A stretch of 64,000 nucleotides of DNA from Aurantiacibacter suaedae (GCF_005434915.1 NZ_SKCG01000001.1:186001-250000); one strand, 5' to 3'; positions 9,370 to 18,307 are shown, numbered from the stretch's first letter. A program made the numbers and translations. Notes: generated by a model from the letters alone, not told the origin.

Positions 9370-10352
9370 GGCCGTTTTCTTACACCAAGGCGCGCGTGAT
9401 CGAAGATGCCCGCCAGATCACCGCGGATGAAAGCGCCATGGCTATCGCAGGCGGCACCAATCTGCTCGATCTGATGAAATTGCAGGTGGAAACACCTCAT
9501 AAGCTCGCGGACATCAATCGAATCGGATTCGACGAAATCAAGAAGACCGCTGACGGGGGGCTTTCGATTGGAGCTTTGGCCACCAACACTGCAACTGCTG
9601 TCCATCCACGCGTGCGTTCCGACTATCCCGTTCTTGCGCGCGCAATCCTTTCCGGTGCGACACAGCAGCTTCGCAACAAGGCGACCAACGGCGGAAACCT
9701 CTGCCAGCGAACGCGCTGCTTCTATTTCACGAACATCGACCAGCCTTGCAACAAGCGCGAGCCGGGCAGCGGCTGCGGTGCGATCGACGGCATTGCGAAG
9801 TTGCACGCGGTCCTCGGCGCGAGCGATCAGTGCATCGCTACTTATCCGGGCGATATGGCCGTGGCGCTAAGTGCGCTGGATGCTCAGGTCCATATCGCGA
9901 CAGCCGGTGGCAGCGAAAGAACGGTGCCTGTGCGCGATTTCCATTGCCTGCCCGGGGATACGCCCTGGCGCGATAACGTGCTGGAGGATGGCGAGATCAT
10001 CACAGCGATCACCTTGCCGGCTCCCGTTGGCGGGACGCAGATCTATCGCAAGGTGCGCGAGCGTTCGTCTTATGCCTTTGCGCTGGTATCAATCGCCGCC
10101 ATCGTTGAAATGAAAGATGGGCTGTTCTCACGCGCAGATCTTGCGTTCGGCGGCCTGGCGCACAAGCCCTGGCACGATCTACGTATAGCTGAAGCGCTGA
10201 TCGGGCAGCCGCCTACTGCGCAGACGTTCGACAAGGCTGCTGACATCCTTCTCGAAATCGCACGTGGTTATGGGGAGAACGATTTCAAAATTCCGCTTGC
10301 CCGGCGCACGCTTCACGCGGTGCTTGAGCATGCGGCGGAGGAGGCGGCATGA
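9366..10352 (+). CDS. paoB: Aldehyde oxidoreductase, FAD-binding subunit
   Basis: 328 residues of the CO-dehydrogenase/xanthine-dehydrogenase FAD subunit family. FAD contacts are visible in AIAGGTNLLDLMK and SIGALATNT. An insert with four cysteines (NLCQRTRCFYF and QPCNKREPGSGC) is the extra [4Fe-4S]-binding loop typical of PaoB/YagS and hydroxybenzoyl-CoA reductase-type subunits rather than of plain xanthine dehydrogenases. The start ATG at 9366 overlaps the upstream stop in ATGA, and the stop overlaps the next start the same way, so the three subunits are coupled. Confidence 0.9.
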   Translation: MRPFSYTKARVIEDARQITADESAMAIAGGTNLLDLMKLQVETPHKLADINRIGFDEIKKTADGGLSIGALATNTATAVHPRVRSDYPVLARAILSGATQQLRNKATNGGNLCQRTRCFYFTNIDQPCNKREPGSGCGAIDGIAKLHAVLGASDQCIATYPGDMAVALSALDAQVHIATAGGSERTVPVRDFHCLPGDTPWRDNVLEDGEIITAITLPAPVGGTQIYRKVRERSSYAFALVSIAAIVEMKDGLFSRADLAFGGLAHKPWHDLRIAEALIGQPPTAQTFDKAADILLEIARGYGENDFKIPLARRTLHAVLEHAAEEAA

Positions 10353-12535
10353 CCGTTCATTTCAAGCAGGACAAGCCAGAGCAATCCAACCGTCTCGATG
10401 GCATGAAGCAGGGCGTCCTCGGCAAGGGGGTTTCCCGGCTCGAGGGGCTGGCTAAGGTCACCGGCACCGCACCCTATGCCGCAGAATATCCGGTCGAAGG
10501 CTGTGCCGAAGGTGTGCTTGTTACCTCGACGATCACGCGGGGCGAGGTTGTCGGATTGGACAAGGACGCGGTTCTTGCAATGCCGGGCGTGTTGGCGGTG
10601 ATCGATGATTCCCGGCTCACAACCCGACCGGCGCAAGGCACGGCCAACGAGGCGCCTAAGCAAGGGCCGAAAACGATCAGCTACTGGGGGCAGCCCATTG
10701 CCCTTGTGGTCGCGGAAACATTCGAACAGGCCCGCGATGCGGCAAAGCATCTGACTGTTAAGTATCGTGAAGAGGAGGGCGCTCCGGTCGATCCGCAGGC
10801 TGTCGAGACAGAAGAAAAAGACGGCACCGTGCGGCAGGGCGATCTTGCCCATGCAATGGCCGAAGCCGCTCATTCGGTCGACGTTACTTTTACCACCCGT
10901 GGCCATGCCTCAGCGGCGATGGAGCCACATGCAGCGATTGCCGAATGGGATGGTGACAAACTGACCGTCCACGCCTCGTTGCAGATGCTCAACTACAACA
11001 TCAGCGAATTGGCCGACGCGCTTGGCGTGGAAGAGGATGACGTTCGTCTGATCTCGCGCTTCGTGGGCGGTGGGTTCGGTTCGAAGCTTGGAATAAGCGA
11101 GGAGGTCGTCGCGGCCGCCATTGCCGCGAAAGATCTGGCTCGGCCTGTTCGTGTGGTCATGTCTCGTCAGCAGGTCTTCCAGTGCATCATGCGCCGGTCC
11201 GAAACGACGCAGCGCCTTCGGCTTGCGGCTGATGAGGACGGCAAGCTGACAGGCTTCGGTCATCATGCGGTGGTCTCCAACCTTCCCGGCGAGGTTTTTG
11301 CCGAGCCGGTGCTGCAATCGTCGCACTTCCTTTACAGCGGCGAAAACCGCGAACTTATGCTCGAAGTGGCGCGTATCCATCGCATGACGGCCGGCTCGGT
11401 CCGCGCGCCGGGTGAGGCGGTGGGTATGCCCGCGCTTGAAGGCGCCATGGATGTGCTAGCGGAAAAGGTGGGAATCGACCCGGTCGAATTGCGCTTGAAA
11501 AACATCCCCGAGCAAGACCCAGAGGAAGGGCTTCCGTTTTCGTCGAACAAGTTGGCGGAATGTCTGAAGCAAGGTGCCGAAGCGTTCGGGTGGGACAGTG
11601 GCCCGCGCAAGCCAAGGCAGCACCAGGATGGCGAGTGGTGGGTCGGCACGGGGATGGCGAGTGCGGCGCGCGCTCACAGTATCTCCGAAGCCCGCGCAAA
11701 AGTGACGCTGAAATCCGATGGCACGGCGCTGGTCGAGACCGATATGACCGACATCGGCACCGGAACGTACACGATCCTGGCCCAAATCGCCGGAGAAATG
11801 CTGGGCCTAGAGCCCAATAAGGTTCTGGTTGAGTTGGGCGATACGCGCCATCCGCGCGGATCCGGATCAGGTGGGAGCTGGGGCGCTGCATCTACAGGGT
11901 CGGCCGTCTACGTTGCCTGTAAGGCTATTCGTGAAGACCTTGCTGCGCGGGTCGGGGTGGAAGAAACCGCTCTGGAGCTATCCCAAGGCAAGACGTCAGC
12001 CGGGAAGTCGTTGATCGACCTGCTTGGTGGAGAGGATATCGCGCGAGAGGGGCATTACGAGCCCGGCGACATCAAAGACGATTATACCGCGGCTGGCTTC
12101 GGCGCTTTTTTCGCCCAGGTACGCGTCAATCGCTACACCGGCGAAACCCGTGTGGACCGAATGCTCGGCGCGTTCGGTTTTGGGCGTGTGCTAAATCACA
12201 AGACTGCCCGATCGCAATGCTTGGGCGGTATCACGTGGAGCATCGGCGTAGCGCTTACTGAGGCGCTGGAGTTCGATCCGCGCGACGGTCATCTGGTAAA
12301 CTGCGACCTCGCCGAATACCATGTGCCGGTCAACCGAGACGTGCCTGAGCTGGACGTGCTGATGGTTGAGGAACGCGATGCTGCGGCGAGCCCCATTCAG
12401 GCCAAGGGGATTGGCGAATTGGGAATGTGCGGCGGCGCAGCGGCGATCGCCAACGCGATCTACAACGCCTCAGGTGCGCGCATCTTCGACTATCCGATGA
12501 CGCCCGATCATGTTCTGAAAGCTATGCCGGATTAG
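10349..12535 (+). CDS. paoC: Aldehyde oxidoreductase, molybdopterin-binding subunit
   Basis: 728 residues, close to the 732 of E. coli PaoC. Domain order is the hammerhead domain (GLAKVTGTAPYAAEYPVEG) then the two molybdopterin domains. Visible cofactor and active-site stretches include RFVGGGFGSKLG, GSVRAPGEA, GSGGSWGAASTGSA and, near the C-terminus, QAKGIGELGMCGG, whose Glu is the family's catalytic base. The cofactor is probably molybdopterin cytosine dinucleotide. Physiological substrate is likely an aldehyde, possibly aromatic, but this is family knowledge. No XdhC/PaoD-type maturation gene lies in the operon, so one is expected elsewhere. Confidence 0.9.
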   Translation: MTVHFKQDKPEQSNRLDGMKQGVLGKGVSRLEGLAKVTGTAPYAAEYPVEGCAEGVLVTSTITRGEVVGLDKDAVLAMPGVLAVIDDSRLTTRPAQGTANEAPKQGPKTISYWGQPIALVVAETFEQARDAAKHLTVKYREEEGAPVDPQAVETEEKDGTVRQGDLAHAMAEAAHSVDVTFTTRGHASAAMEPHAAIAEWDGDKLTVHASLQMLNYNISELADALGVEEDDVRLISRFVGGGFGSKLGISEEVVAAAIAAKDLARPVRVVMSRQQVFQCIMRRSETTQRLRLAADEDGKLTGFGHHAVVSNLPGEVFAEPVLQSSHFLYSGENRELMLEVARIHRMTAGSVRAPGEAVGMPALEGAMDVLAEKVGIDPVELRLKNIPEQDPEEGLPFSSNKLAECLKQGAEAFGWDSGPRKPRQHQDGEWWVGTGMASAARAHSISEARAKVTLKSDGTALVETDMTDIGTGTYTILAQIAGEMLGLEPNKVLVELGDTRHPRGSGSGGSWGAASTGSAVYVACKAIREDLAARVGVEETALELSQGKTSAGKSLIDLLGGEDIAREGHYEPGDIKDDYTAAGFGAFFAQVRVNRYTGETRVDRMLGAFGFGRVLNHKTARSQCLGGITWSIGVALTEALEFDPRDGHLVNCDLAEYHVPVNRDVPELDVLMVEERDAAASPIQAKGIGELGMCGGAAAIANAIYNASGARIFDYPMTPDHVLKAMPD

Positions 12536-12750
12536 TAGTCCGGCATAGCGAGCCGCTCAAAAATCGCCAGTAATGCAAACCGGCAGTGGATAGCTATCGC
12601 CAATAGCAACCATGCTGTGGTGGTGGGTCAGCCTCTTAAGCCACGAGGTAAGTGACGAGCTTTACTGTACGAACCAGAAAAATATTGCCGCCAAAAATAG
12701 GACGGGAAAGAGGACCGACATATAGTTGGGGCCGTCGCTTCGCCGGGTAC

Positions 12751-12918
12751 TCAAAGCGACACCTCGCGCCTGATGAGCATTCCCACATGCTCTCGCACGT
12801 TGTGCCCGGTTGAATGCAGTTTCGCGTTCACGAAGAACAATTGCGCTATGGCGGGCAGGGCAAGCTCGCCGGGCTTACCGACCGGACCAACGCCGGGGAT
12901 GGTTGCATAACTCGACAT
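12751..12918 (-). CDS. Small hypothetical protein (55 aa)
   Basis: A 55-residue frame beginning MSSYATIPGVGPVGKPGE and ending MLIRREVSL, with a good ribosome site (AAGGAAC, seven bases ahead of ATG 12918). I recognise no family. It has a moderately hydrophobic centre (LALPAIAQLFFVNAK) but not enough for a confident TM helix. It sits alone between the oxidoreductase operon and the halogenase remnant. The ribosome site is the main support; function unknown. Confidence 0.4.
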   Translation of the reverse strand: MSSYATIPGVGPVGKPGELALPAIAQLFFVNAKLHSTGHNVREHVGMLIRREVSL

Positions 12919-13055
12919 CTTCGTTCCTTTCTGAACGTCCCGCCAGCCATTAGCGGCCACCGGGTGACTTGAAGGCGGAACTGAAGGAAATGGCGCATCT
13001 CATGCGCCGTTGACCGTCGATTGCGACTGGTAGCCATTCATCAAATGGGCATGGC

Positions 13056-13363
13056 CCGGGCCAAATACAACCTCTGGCGGCCATATCCGAGTTGGAGGCG
13101 GCTTTGGCGCGCACGCTCGGCCCGGTGATTGCGGTCACGCTCGTGGAACGGGAGCAGATCGGCACGGTTGGCGTTGGGGGGAATCGATGACCGCGCCGCT
13201 GGTGAATTTCAACCATTTGCTCGATATCCCTGAGGCCGAGTTGATGCGCGCCGCGCAGGCGACCTTCAAGCTGGGCATCGCGTTCGAAAACTGGAAAGAC
13301 GTTGGCCAGTCCTATTTCCCTTCGTTCGGTGGCGCTTTGGCACAAGATAGTTTGAGGGCTTGA
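13056..13363 (+). pseudogene. Remnant of a tryptophan halogenase-family gene (N-terminal piece)
   Basis: Two adjoining frames together give the N-terminal region of a flavin-dependent tryptophan halogenase-like protein. The first frame has ALARTLGPVIAVTLVE and EQIGTVGVG, the region after the Rossmann glycines, and stops at 13188-13190. The second has FNHLLDIPEAELMRAAQATF then KLGIAFENW and ends at 13363. The break lies in a run of six G at about 13176-13181. About 100 of the family's roughly 500 residues survive and the FAD glycine motif is itself degraded. In sphingomonads and Caulobacter such genes sit in TonB-receptor carbohydrate loci beside LacI regulators, which fits the intact neighbour. 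Confidence 0.7.
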
Positions 13364-13367
13364 GATA

Positions 13368-14450
13368 ATGAGACGGCGGCGCCAGGCGGTGACGATCAAA
13401 CATGTGGCTGCAGATGCCGGCGTTTCGCTGCAAACGGTCAGCCGCGTGATCAACGATGGCCCCAATGTGCGGCCCGAAATGCGCCAGCGGGTGCAGGCCT
13501 CCATTGAGAAGCTAGGCTATGTGCCCTCCATCGCCGCGCAGCGCATGAGCGGTTCGCGGTCATACATGATCCTCGCCCTGAACGATCGCGAACGCACCAT
13601 TGCCGACTGGAAATTGCGTCAGGGTACGGACTGGGTCGATCAGATGCTGCTTGGCGGGATGCTCGAATGCGCCAAGCACGGGTTTCGCATGATCGTCGAA
13701 CTCGTCGATACGCATAGCGACCATATCGAGCGCGAGCTTGGCGCGGCCATCGCGGCGCTTCAGCCCGATGGCGTCATTCTCACGCCGCCTCACTCCGAGA
13801 ACGAGCATCTGACTTTCCTTCTCGACCGCGAAAAAATTCCCTTTGCGCGCATCGGCTCGCGCGGCCCCGGCCCGGGCATTTTCCTGACGATGGATGACGA
13901 AGGCTCGGCACGCGAAGCAACCGAGCATTTGTTGGCACTCGGGCACAAGCGGATCGGGTTTATTGCCGGGCCGGAGGAATACAGCCTCAGCAATTGGCGC
14001 ATCGACGGCTGGCGCAGCGCCTTGGAAGCGGTGGGCTGCGACTCAACCCACCTGTGCGAGCGCGGCGATTTCGGCTTCGCGTCCGGCTTGATCGCGGCGC
14101 AAAGGCTGCTCGATCTGGATGACCGGGCGACCGCGATCATCGCCAGCAGCGAGCAGATGGCGCTCGCTACACTTGAATTGGCGCGCAAACGCGGACTCGA
14201 GGTTCCGCGCGACCTGTCACTGATAAGCTTCGACAACACCCCGGTGGTGCGCTTCACCCATCCTCCTCTGACGGCCGTCGATCAGCCTATTTCCGAGACG
14301 ACTGCGCGCGCGGTCAAACTGCTGATCGGGGCGAGCAAGGGCGACAAGTTGCCGGAGGAGACGATTGTGGTCAGCGGCAAGCTGGAGACGCGCGGATCGA
14401 CCGCGCCGCCACCTGCGCCAGTCGGTTCAACATCCTGTTCGGCTGGCTGA
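13368..14450 (+). CDS. LacI-family transcriptional regulator
   Basis: 360 residues. The N-terminal HTH (TIKHVAADAGVSLQTVSRVI, then the hinge helix RQRVQASIEKLGYVPSIAAQ) is followed by a periplasmic-binding-protein-like sugar domain (DGVILTPPHSE; ALGHKRIGFIAGPEEYSLSN; VPRDLSLISFDNTPVV; PPLTAVDQPI). It probably represses or activates a sugar-uptake gene set in response to a sugar ligand. It begins five bases after the halogenase remnant, and the downstream FHS permease on the same strand is its most likely surviving target. The last 12 residues are low complexity. Confidence 0.92.
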   Translation: MRRRRQAVTIKHVAADAGVSLQTVSRVINDGPNVRPEMRQRVQASIEKLGYVPSIAAQRMSGSRSYMILALNDRERTIADWKLRQGTDWVDQMLLGGMLECAKHGFRMIVELVDTHSDHIERELGAAIAALQPDGVILTPPHSENEHLTFLLDREKIPFARIGSRGPGPGIFLTMDDEGSAREATEHLLALGHKRIGFIAGPEEYSLSNWRIDGWRSALEAVGCDSTHLCERGDFGFASGLIAAQRLLDLDDRATAIIASSEQMALATLELARKRGLEVPRDLSLISFDNTPVVRFTHPPLTAVDQPISETTARAVKLLIGASKGDKLPEETIVVSGKLETRGSTAPPPAPVGSTSCSAG

Positions 14451-14689
14451 GCAGTCTGGCGGGCAATCGGCGCGGCTGGGTGCTGGGGGGCAGCACAGGC
14501 TTCGGGATCGAGAGCAATGGCGCATTTACATTCGAGATTGCATCGGTAAGCCTTGGAGATCTGCCGGAGGGCACGGCCTGCGCCTTGCAAGTCGTGCTAA
14601 AGAGCGCCTCGGCTTGAGGCTTTTTGGTCGTGAAAGCAGAATAAAGACCGGTCGCCAAAGAGCGACGCCAGTGGAGAGGACGAGCGCAA

Positions 14690-15994
14690 ATGGCATTGGC
14701 ACCTGGGGTATCTTCGAGCACCGATCCGCAACCGGTGGTGGAGGACAGCCCGCCCGTGAACGCGCCGGGGCTGCAATACTTCGTCTTCGGCCTGTTCTTC
14801 ATTTTCGGCGGAATCACCTCGCTCAACGATGTGATAATCCCGAAGCTGAAGGAGCTGTTCACGCTCTCCTACTTCGAGGCGAGCCTCGTGCAGCTGTGGT
14901 TCTTCATCGCCTATGCCGTGGTCGGGATTCCCGGTTCGAAACTGGTGAAGCGCGTGGGCTACATGCGCGGCGCTGTGGTGGGGCTGTTGCTGATGATCGC
15001 AGGCTGCCTGATGTTCATCCCGGCTAGCCAGACCGCCATCTTCGGCATGTTTCTGTTCGCCTACTTCGTCCTCGCAAGCGGCGTGGTGATCGTTCAGGTA
15101 GTGGCCAATCCGCTCATCAGCCTGCTTGGGCCGCCCAGCACGACGCATAGCCGCCTCACCTTCGCGCAGGCGTTCAACTCTGCCGGCACGACGATCTTTC
15201 CCTATTTTGGCTCTATGCTCATTCTCGGCTCGCTGGCGCTCGTCACGGCAGACCAGCTATCGGACGCGGAGCTGACCGCCTATCGCCAGGCCGAAAGCCA
15301 GGCGATCGTGAACGGCTATCTTGGCCTCGCTGCCGCCATCGCGGTGGTTGCGGCCGTCGTCTGGATGTTCCGCAACCGATTGAAGGGCGAAAAGCACGAG
15401 GCGACCAGCCTCGCCGAAGGGCTCGGCCTGCTCAAGCGGCCACGGTTTGGATACGGCGCGCTTTGCATCTTCCTCTATGTCGGCGCCGAAGTCGCCATCG
15501 GCAGCTTCATTGTCAGCTATCTGATGCAGGCTAGCGTGCTTGGCCTGCCCGAGCAGGCGGCGGGCAAGTTGCTATCGGTCTACTGGGGCGGGGCGCTGCT
15601 GGGGCGCTTCATCGGCTCGGTGGTGATGCGAATGGTGAGCCCGGGCAAGGTGCTGGCGTTCAACGCTATTGGCGCCATTGCGCTCATCCTCATCTCGACC
15701 AACACCACTGGCGTGTTGTCAGGCTATTCGCTGCTTGCGGTGGGGCTGATGAACTCGATCATGTTCCCCACGATCTTCGCGCTGGCCTGCGAGAAGCTTG
15801 GCCCCAAGGCGGCGGACGGTTCGGGAATCCTCAACGTTGCGATTGCGGGCGGGGCGGTTATCCCTGCGCTTTACGGCCTGCTGGCAGACGGGATCGGCCT
15901 TGCCGGTGCTCTGGCCATTCCGGCCCTGTGCTATGCGATCATCGCCGGGTTTGGCATTTTCGCCCGCAAGCCGGTGGATGCTGCAATAGTCTAG
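14690..15994 (+). CDS. Sugar MFS transporter, FHS (fucose/glucose/galactose permease) family
   Basis: 434 residues with about 12 hydrophobic segments. The opening LQYFVFGLFFIFGGITSLND is characteristic of the FucP/GluP group of proton-linked sugar symporters, and FAQAFNSAGTTIFPYFGS matches the TM4-5 region of that family. A strong match to the start is ATG 14690 with GGAGAGG upstream. Inner-membrane sugar import is inferred; the exact sugar is open. It follows the LacI regulator after 239 bases, probably as part of the same partly decayed carbohydrate locus. Confidence 0.88.
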   Translation: MALAPGVSSSTDPQPVVEDSPPVNAPGLQYFVFGLFFIFGGITSLNDVIIPKLKELFTLSYFEASLVQLWFFIAYAVVGIPGSKLVKRVGYMRGAVVGLLLMIAGCLMFIPASQTAIFGMFLFAYFVLASGVVIVQVVANPLISLLGPPSTTHSRLTFAQAFNSAGTTIFPYFGSMLILGSLALVTADQLSDAELTAYRQAESQAIVNGYLGLAAAIAVVAAVVWMFRNRLKGEKHEATSLAEGLGLLKRPRFGYGALCIFLYVGAEVAIGSFIVSYLMQASVLGLPEQAAGKLLSVYWGGALLGRFIGSVVMRMVSPGKVLAFNAIGAIALILISTNTTGVLSGYSLLAVGLMNSIMFPTIFALACEKLGPKAADGSGILNVAIAGGAVIPALYGLLADGIGLAGALAIPALCYAIIAGFGIFARKPVDAAIV

Positions 15995-16023
15995 TTATAG
16001 ATAACATTGTCATTCTTCACCTT

Positions 16024-16118
16024 GCTCCCCTCCCCTTGGGGAGGGGCTGGGGGTGGGGGCTCGACACTCAACTGGCGTGGAACCCCCATCCCAACCCTTC
16101 CCCAAGGGGAAGGGCTTC
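16024..16118. repeat. Long imperfect inverted repeat, REP-like, between convergent genes
   Basis: Two arms of 32 bases (16028-16059 and 16083-16114) are inverted copies. Each arm itself contains the palindrome CCCCTTGGGG. The arms are joined by 23 bases. The element lies between the 3' ends of the permease and csoR, so it could end transcription from both sides. Sequence of this style is widespread as an extragenic palindromic repeat in sphingomonad and Caulobacter-type genomes; a copy count was not possible here. Confidence 0.7.
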
Positions 16119-16147
16119 GCGCGGTTATCCCGCTCCGGCTGGTGTAG

Positions 16148-16432
16148 CTAACGCTTGGCCTTCTCGAACAGGTCGATCAGTTCGCCGAACTTTTGCTGCT
16201 GTTCTTCGGCATTCCCGCTCGCGATGGCTTCGGCCACGCAGCAAGCGGCATGGCGCTTGAGGATCTCGCTTTCCGCACGGCTGAGCGCGGCCTTGATCGC
16301 CTGCATTTGGGTGAGAATGTCGATGCAGTAGCGGTCGTCTTCCACCATCTGCGCCACCCCGCGCACCTGCCCCTCGATCCGGTGCAGGCGGTTGACGATG
16401 CGGGGACCGGTGGCTGTTGGCACGTTTGACAT
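16148..16432 (-). CDS. csoR: Metal-sensing repressor, CsoR/RcnR family
   Basis: 94 residues, all-helical DUF156 protein. It has the family N-terminus (RIVNRLHRIEGQVRGVAQMV) and the Cu(I) ligand set of CsoR: Cys in DDRYCIDIL, then His and Cys in KRHAACCVAEAI. The start at 16432 is chosen because MSNVPTATGPR begins the conserved domain; longer frames to 16887 or 16960 are antisense shadows of copA. It is divergent from copA, and two CsoR-like palindromes lie between them, so Cu(I)-dependent derepression of copA-copB and itself is a well supported inference. Confidence 0.9.
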   Translation of the reverse strand: MSNVPTATGPRIVNRLHRIEGQVRGVAQMVEDDRYCIDILTQMQAIKAALSRAESEILKRHAACCVAEAIASGNAEEQQQKFGELIDLFEKAKR

Positions 16433-16445
16433 TCCCTTTGATGCA

Positions 16446-16484
16446 ATACCCTCGGGGGTATCTTGCAATACTCCTGGGGGGTAT
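16446..16484. promoter_or_regulatory. Two CsoR-type operators in the csoR-copA intergenic region
   Basis: Two G/C-cored dyads, ATACCCTCGGGGGTAT (16446-16461) and ATACTCCTGGGGGGTAT (16468-16484), match the CsoR operator pattern TACCC...GGGTA. They lie between the divergent csoR and copA starts. Their position inside the upstream extension of the copA frame also argues that copA starts further down, at 16517. Confidence 0.8.
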
Positions 16485-16516
16485 ATATGTCGCCGGGCGA
16501 AGGAGTTGCAAGCCCG

Positions 16517-18307
16517 ATGTCCGACTTGATGCTTTCCCGCCGCCGAATGCTTGGAGCAGGCGCGCTTGGCGCAGGGGCGCTGGCCATGCCCGCTTGGGCG
16601 CGCGGAGCGGACCTGCACGGCGGGATGATCCGCCATGGCTTCGACGAGGTATCCGGGCGCGACATTGCCCTCACCATCGGCGAGGGCCACAGGTTGGTGC
16701 AGGGGCGCAGCGGGCACGCGGTTGCGGTGAACGGCAGCATTCCGGGGCCGCTGGTGCGTCTGCGCGAAGGCGAGCCGGTGCGCATTGCCGTCACCAACAC
16801 GCTCGACGAGGATAGCTCGATCCACTGGCACGGGCTGTTGCTGCCGTTCCAGTATGACGGGGTTCCCGGCATCAGTTTCCCCGGCATCCGTCCCGGCGAG
16901 ACTTTCGTCTACGACATACCCGCGCTGCGCCAGAGCGGCACCTACTGGTGGCACAGCCACTCAGGCTTGCAGGAGCAATCAGGGCACTATGGCCCGATTG
17001 TAGTCGAGCCCGCCGCTGCCGACCCGGTGCAGGCAGATCGCGATTATGTGTTGCTGCTCAGCGAATTCACCCCGCTGCATCCGCACACGATCATGGACAA
17101 GCTCAAGAAGGGCGAGGGCTACTTCAACTATCAGCAGACCAGCTGGACCGACGACTATCCGTTGTCCGCCGAGGACCGCCGGATGTGGGGCCACATGCGC
17201 ATGATGGCGACCGACATTCTCGACGTGACCGGCTCGACCTACACCTATCTTGCCAACGGACGAGGGCCGGAGGAGGGGATGGAGTATCTCTTCACCCCCG
17301 GCGAACGGGTGAGGCTGCGGATCATCAACGGCAGCGCGATGACCTTCTTCAATGTCCGCATTCCGGGCGTGAAGTTCTGGGTGGTCGCCGCCGATGGCCA
17401 GAATGTGCGTCCGGTCGAGGTGGAAGAATTCCAGATCGGCACGGCGGAGACTTACGACATTATCGTCGAGCCGACCGGCGAAGCGCAGACAATCGTTGCG
17501 GAAAGCATGGACCGTTCGGGCATGGCGGTCGCGACGCTGGCTTCGCGTCCGGGCGCGCGGGCGAGCGTTCCGGCGCTGCGTGATCCGCCGCTGCTGACGA
17601 TGGCGGACATGGGCATGAACCATGGCGACATGGCCGGGATGGATCATTCGGCCATGGATCACGCCGCGATGGGGCACGACGTGCCTGCCGAGGAGATGTC
17701 CGATATGGACATGGGTGGCATGAACATGCGCGATACCTCGCTGCTGCCGCCTGACGTGAAGGTTGGCCCCGGCATCGACATGGTATCGATGAACCCGCTC
17801 GACCGGATGGGTGACCCTGGCCTCGGCCTCGACAAGGTTCCGCACAAGGTGCTGACATACAAGGATCTTGTGGCGCTTGTGCCAAACGATGACCTGCGCC
17901 GCCCGTCGCGGCAGATGGAGATTCATCTGACCGGCAGCATGGAACGCTACATGTGGTCGTTCGACGGCAAGAAGTTCACTGCCGTCAGCGACGATCCGAT
18001 CCGCTTCGCCTATAACGAGCGGGTGCGGGTGAAGCTGGTGAACGACACCATGATGGCGCACCCGATCCATCTGCACGGGCACTTTTTCGAGCTGGTCAAC
18101 GGCGCGCCCGCCGACCGTCAGCCGCAGAAACACACGGTGATCGTCCAGCCCGGCGGCAGCGCCACCTTCGACCTCACCGCCGACGAGGAAGGCGACTGGG
18201 CGTTCCACTGCCACCTGCTCTATCACATGCATTCGGGGATGTTTCAGATCGTGACCGTCGCGCCGCGAGGGTCTGAGCCGGATGTGCAGCGGGTGGGAGA
18301 AGACTGA
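16517..18307 (+). CDS. copA: Periplasmic multicopper oxidase, copper resistance
   Basis: 596 residues with a Tat signal (LSRRRMLGAGALGAGALAMP). Three cupredoxin domains carry the copper-binding motifs: SIHWHGLLLP, YWWHSHSG, HPIHLHGHFF and AFHCHLLYHMHSGM. A Met/His-rich stretch around residues 360-400 (NHGDMAGMDHSAMDHAAMGH) is typical of PcoA/CopA proteins that oxidise and store Cu(I). Start at 16517 has AAGGAG upstream and leaves the operators outside the gene; an earlier ATG at 16463 would place them inside. The stop overlaps the copB start (TGATG). Confidence 0.93.
   Translation: MSDLMLSRRRMLGAGALGAGALAMPAWARGADLHGGMIRHGFDEVSGRDIALTIGEGHRLVQGRSGHAVAVNGSIPGPLVRLREGEPVRIAVTNTLDEDSSIHWHGLLLPFQYDGVPGISFPGIRPGETFVYDIPALRQSGTYWWHSHSGLQEQSGHYGPIVVEPAAADPVQADRDYVLLLSEFTPLHPHTIMDKLKKGEGYFNYQQTSWTDDYPLSAEDRRMWGHMRMMATDILDVTGSTYTYLANGRGPEEGMEYLFTPGERVRLRIINGSAMTFFNVRIPGVKFWVVAADGQNVRPVEVEEFQIGTAETYDIIVEPTGEAQTIVAESMDRSGMAVATLASRPGARASVPALRDPPLLTMADMGMNHGDMAGMDHSAMDHAAMGHDVPAEEMSDMDMGGMNMRDTSLLPPDVKVGPGIDMVSMNPLDRMGDPGLGLDKVPHKVLTYKDLVALVPNDDLRRPSRQMEIHLTGSMERYMWSFDGKKFTAVSDDPIRFAYNERVRVKLVNDTMMAHPIHLHGHFFELVNGAPADRQPQKHTVIVQPGGSATFDLTADEEGDWAFHCHLLYHMHSGMFQIVTVAPRGSEPDVQRVGED

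Noticed and set aside
16979..18232. Long minus-strand frame (417 codons) opposite copA
   Set aside because: Antisense shadow of a high-GC gene; His/Arg-rich translation with no family match, while the plus frame has all copper motifs.
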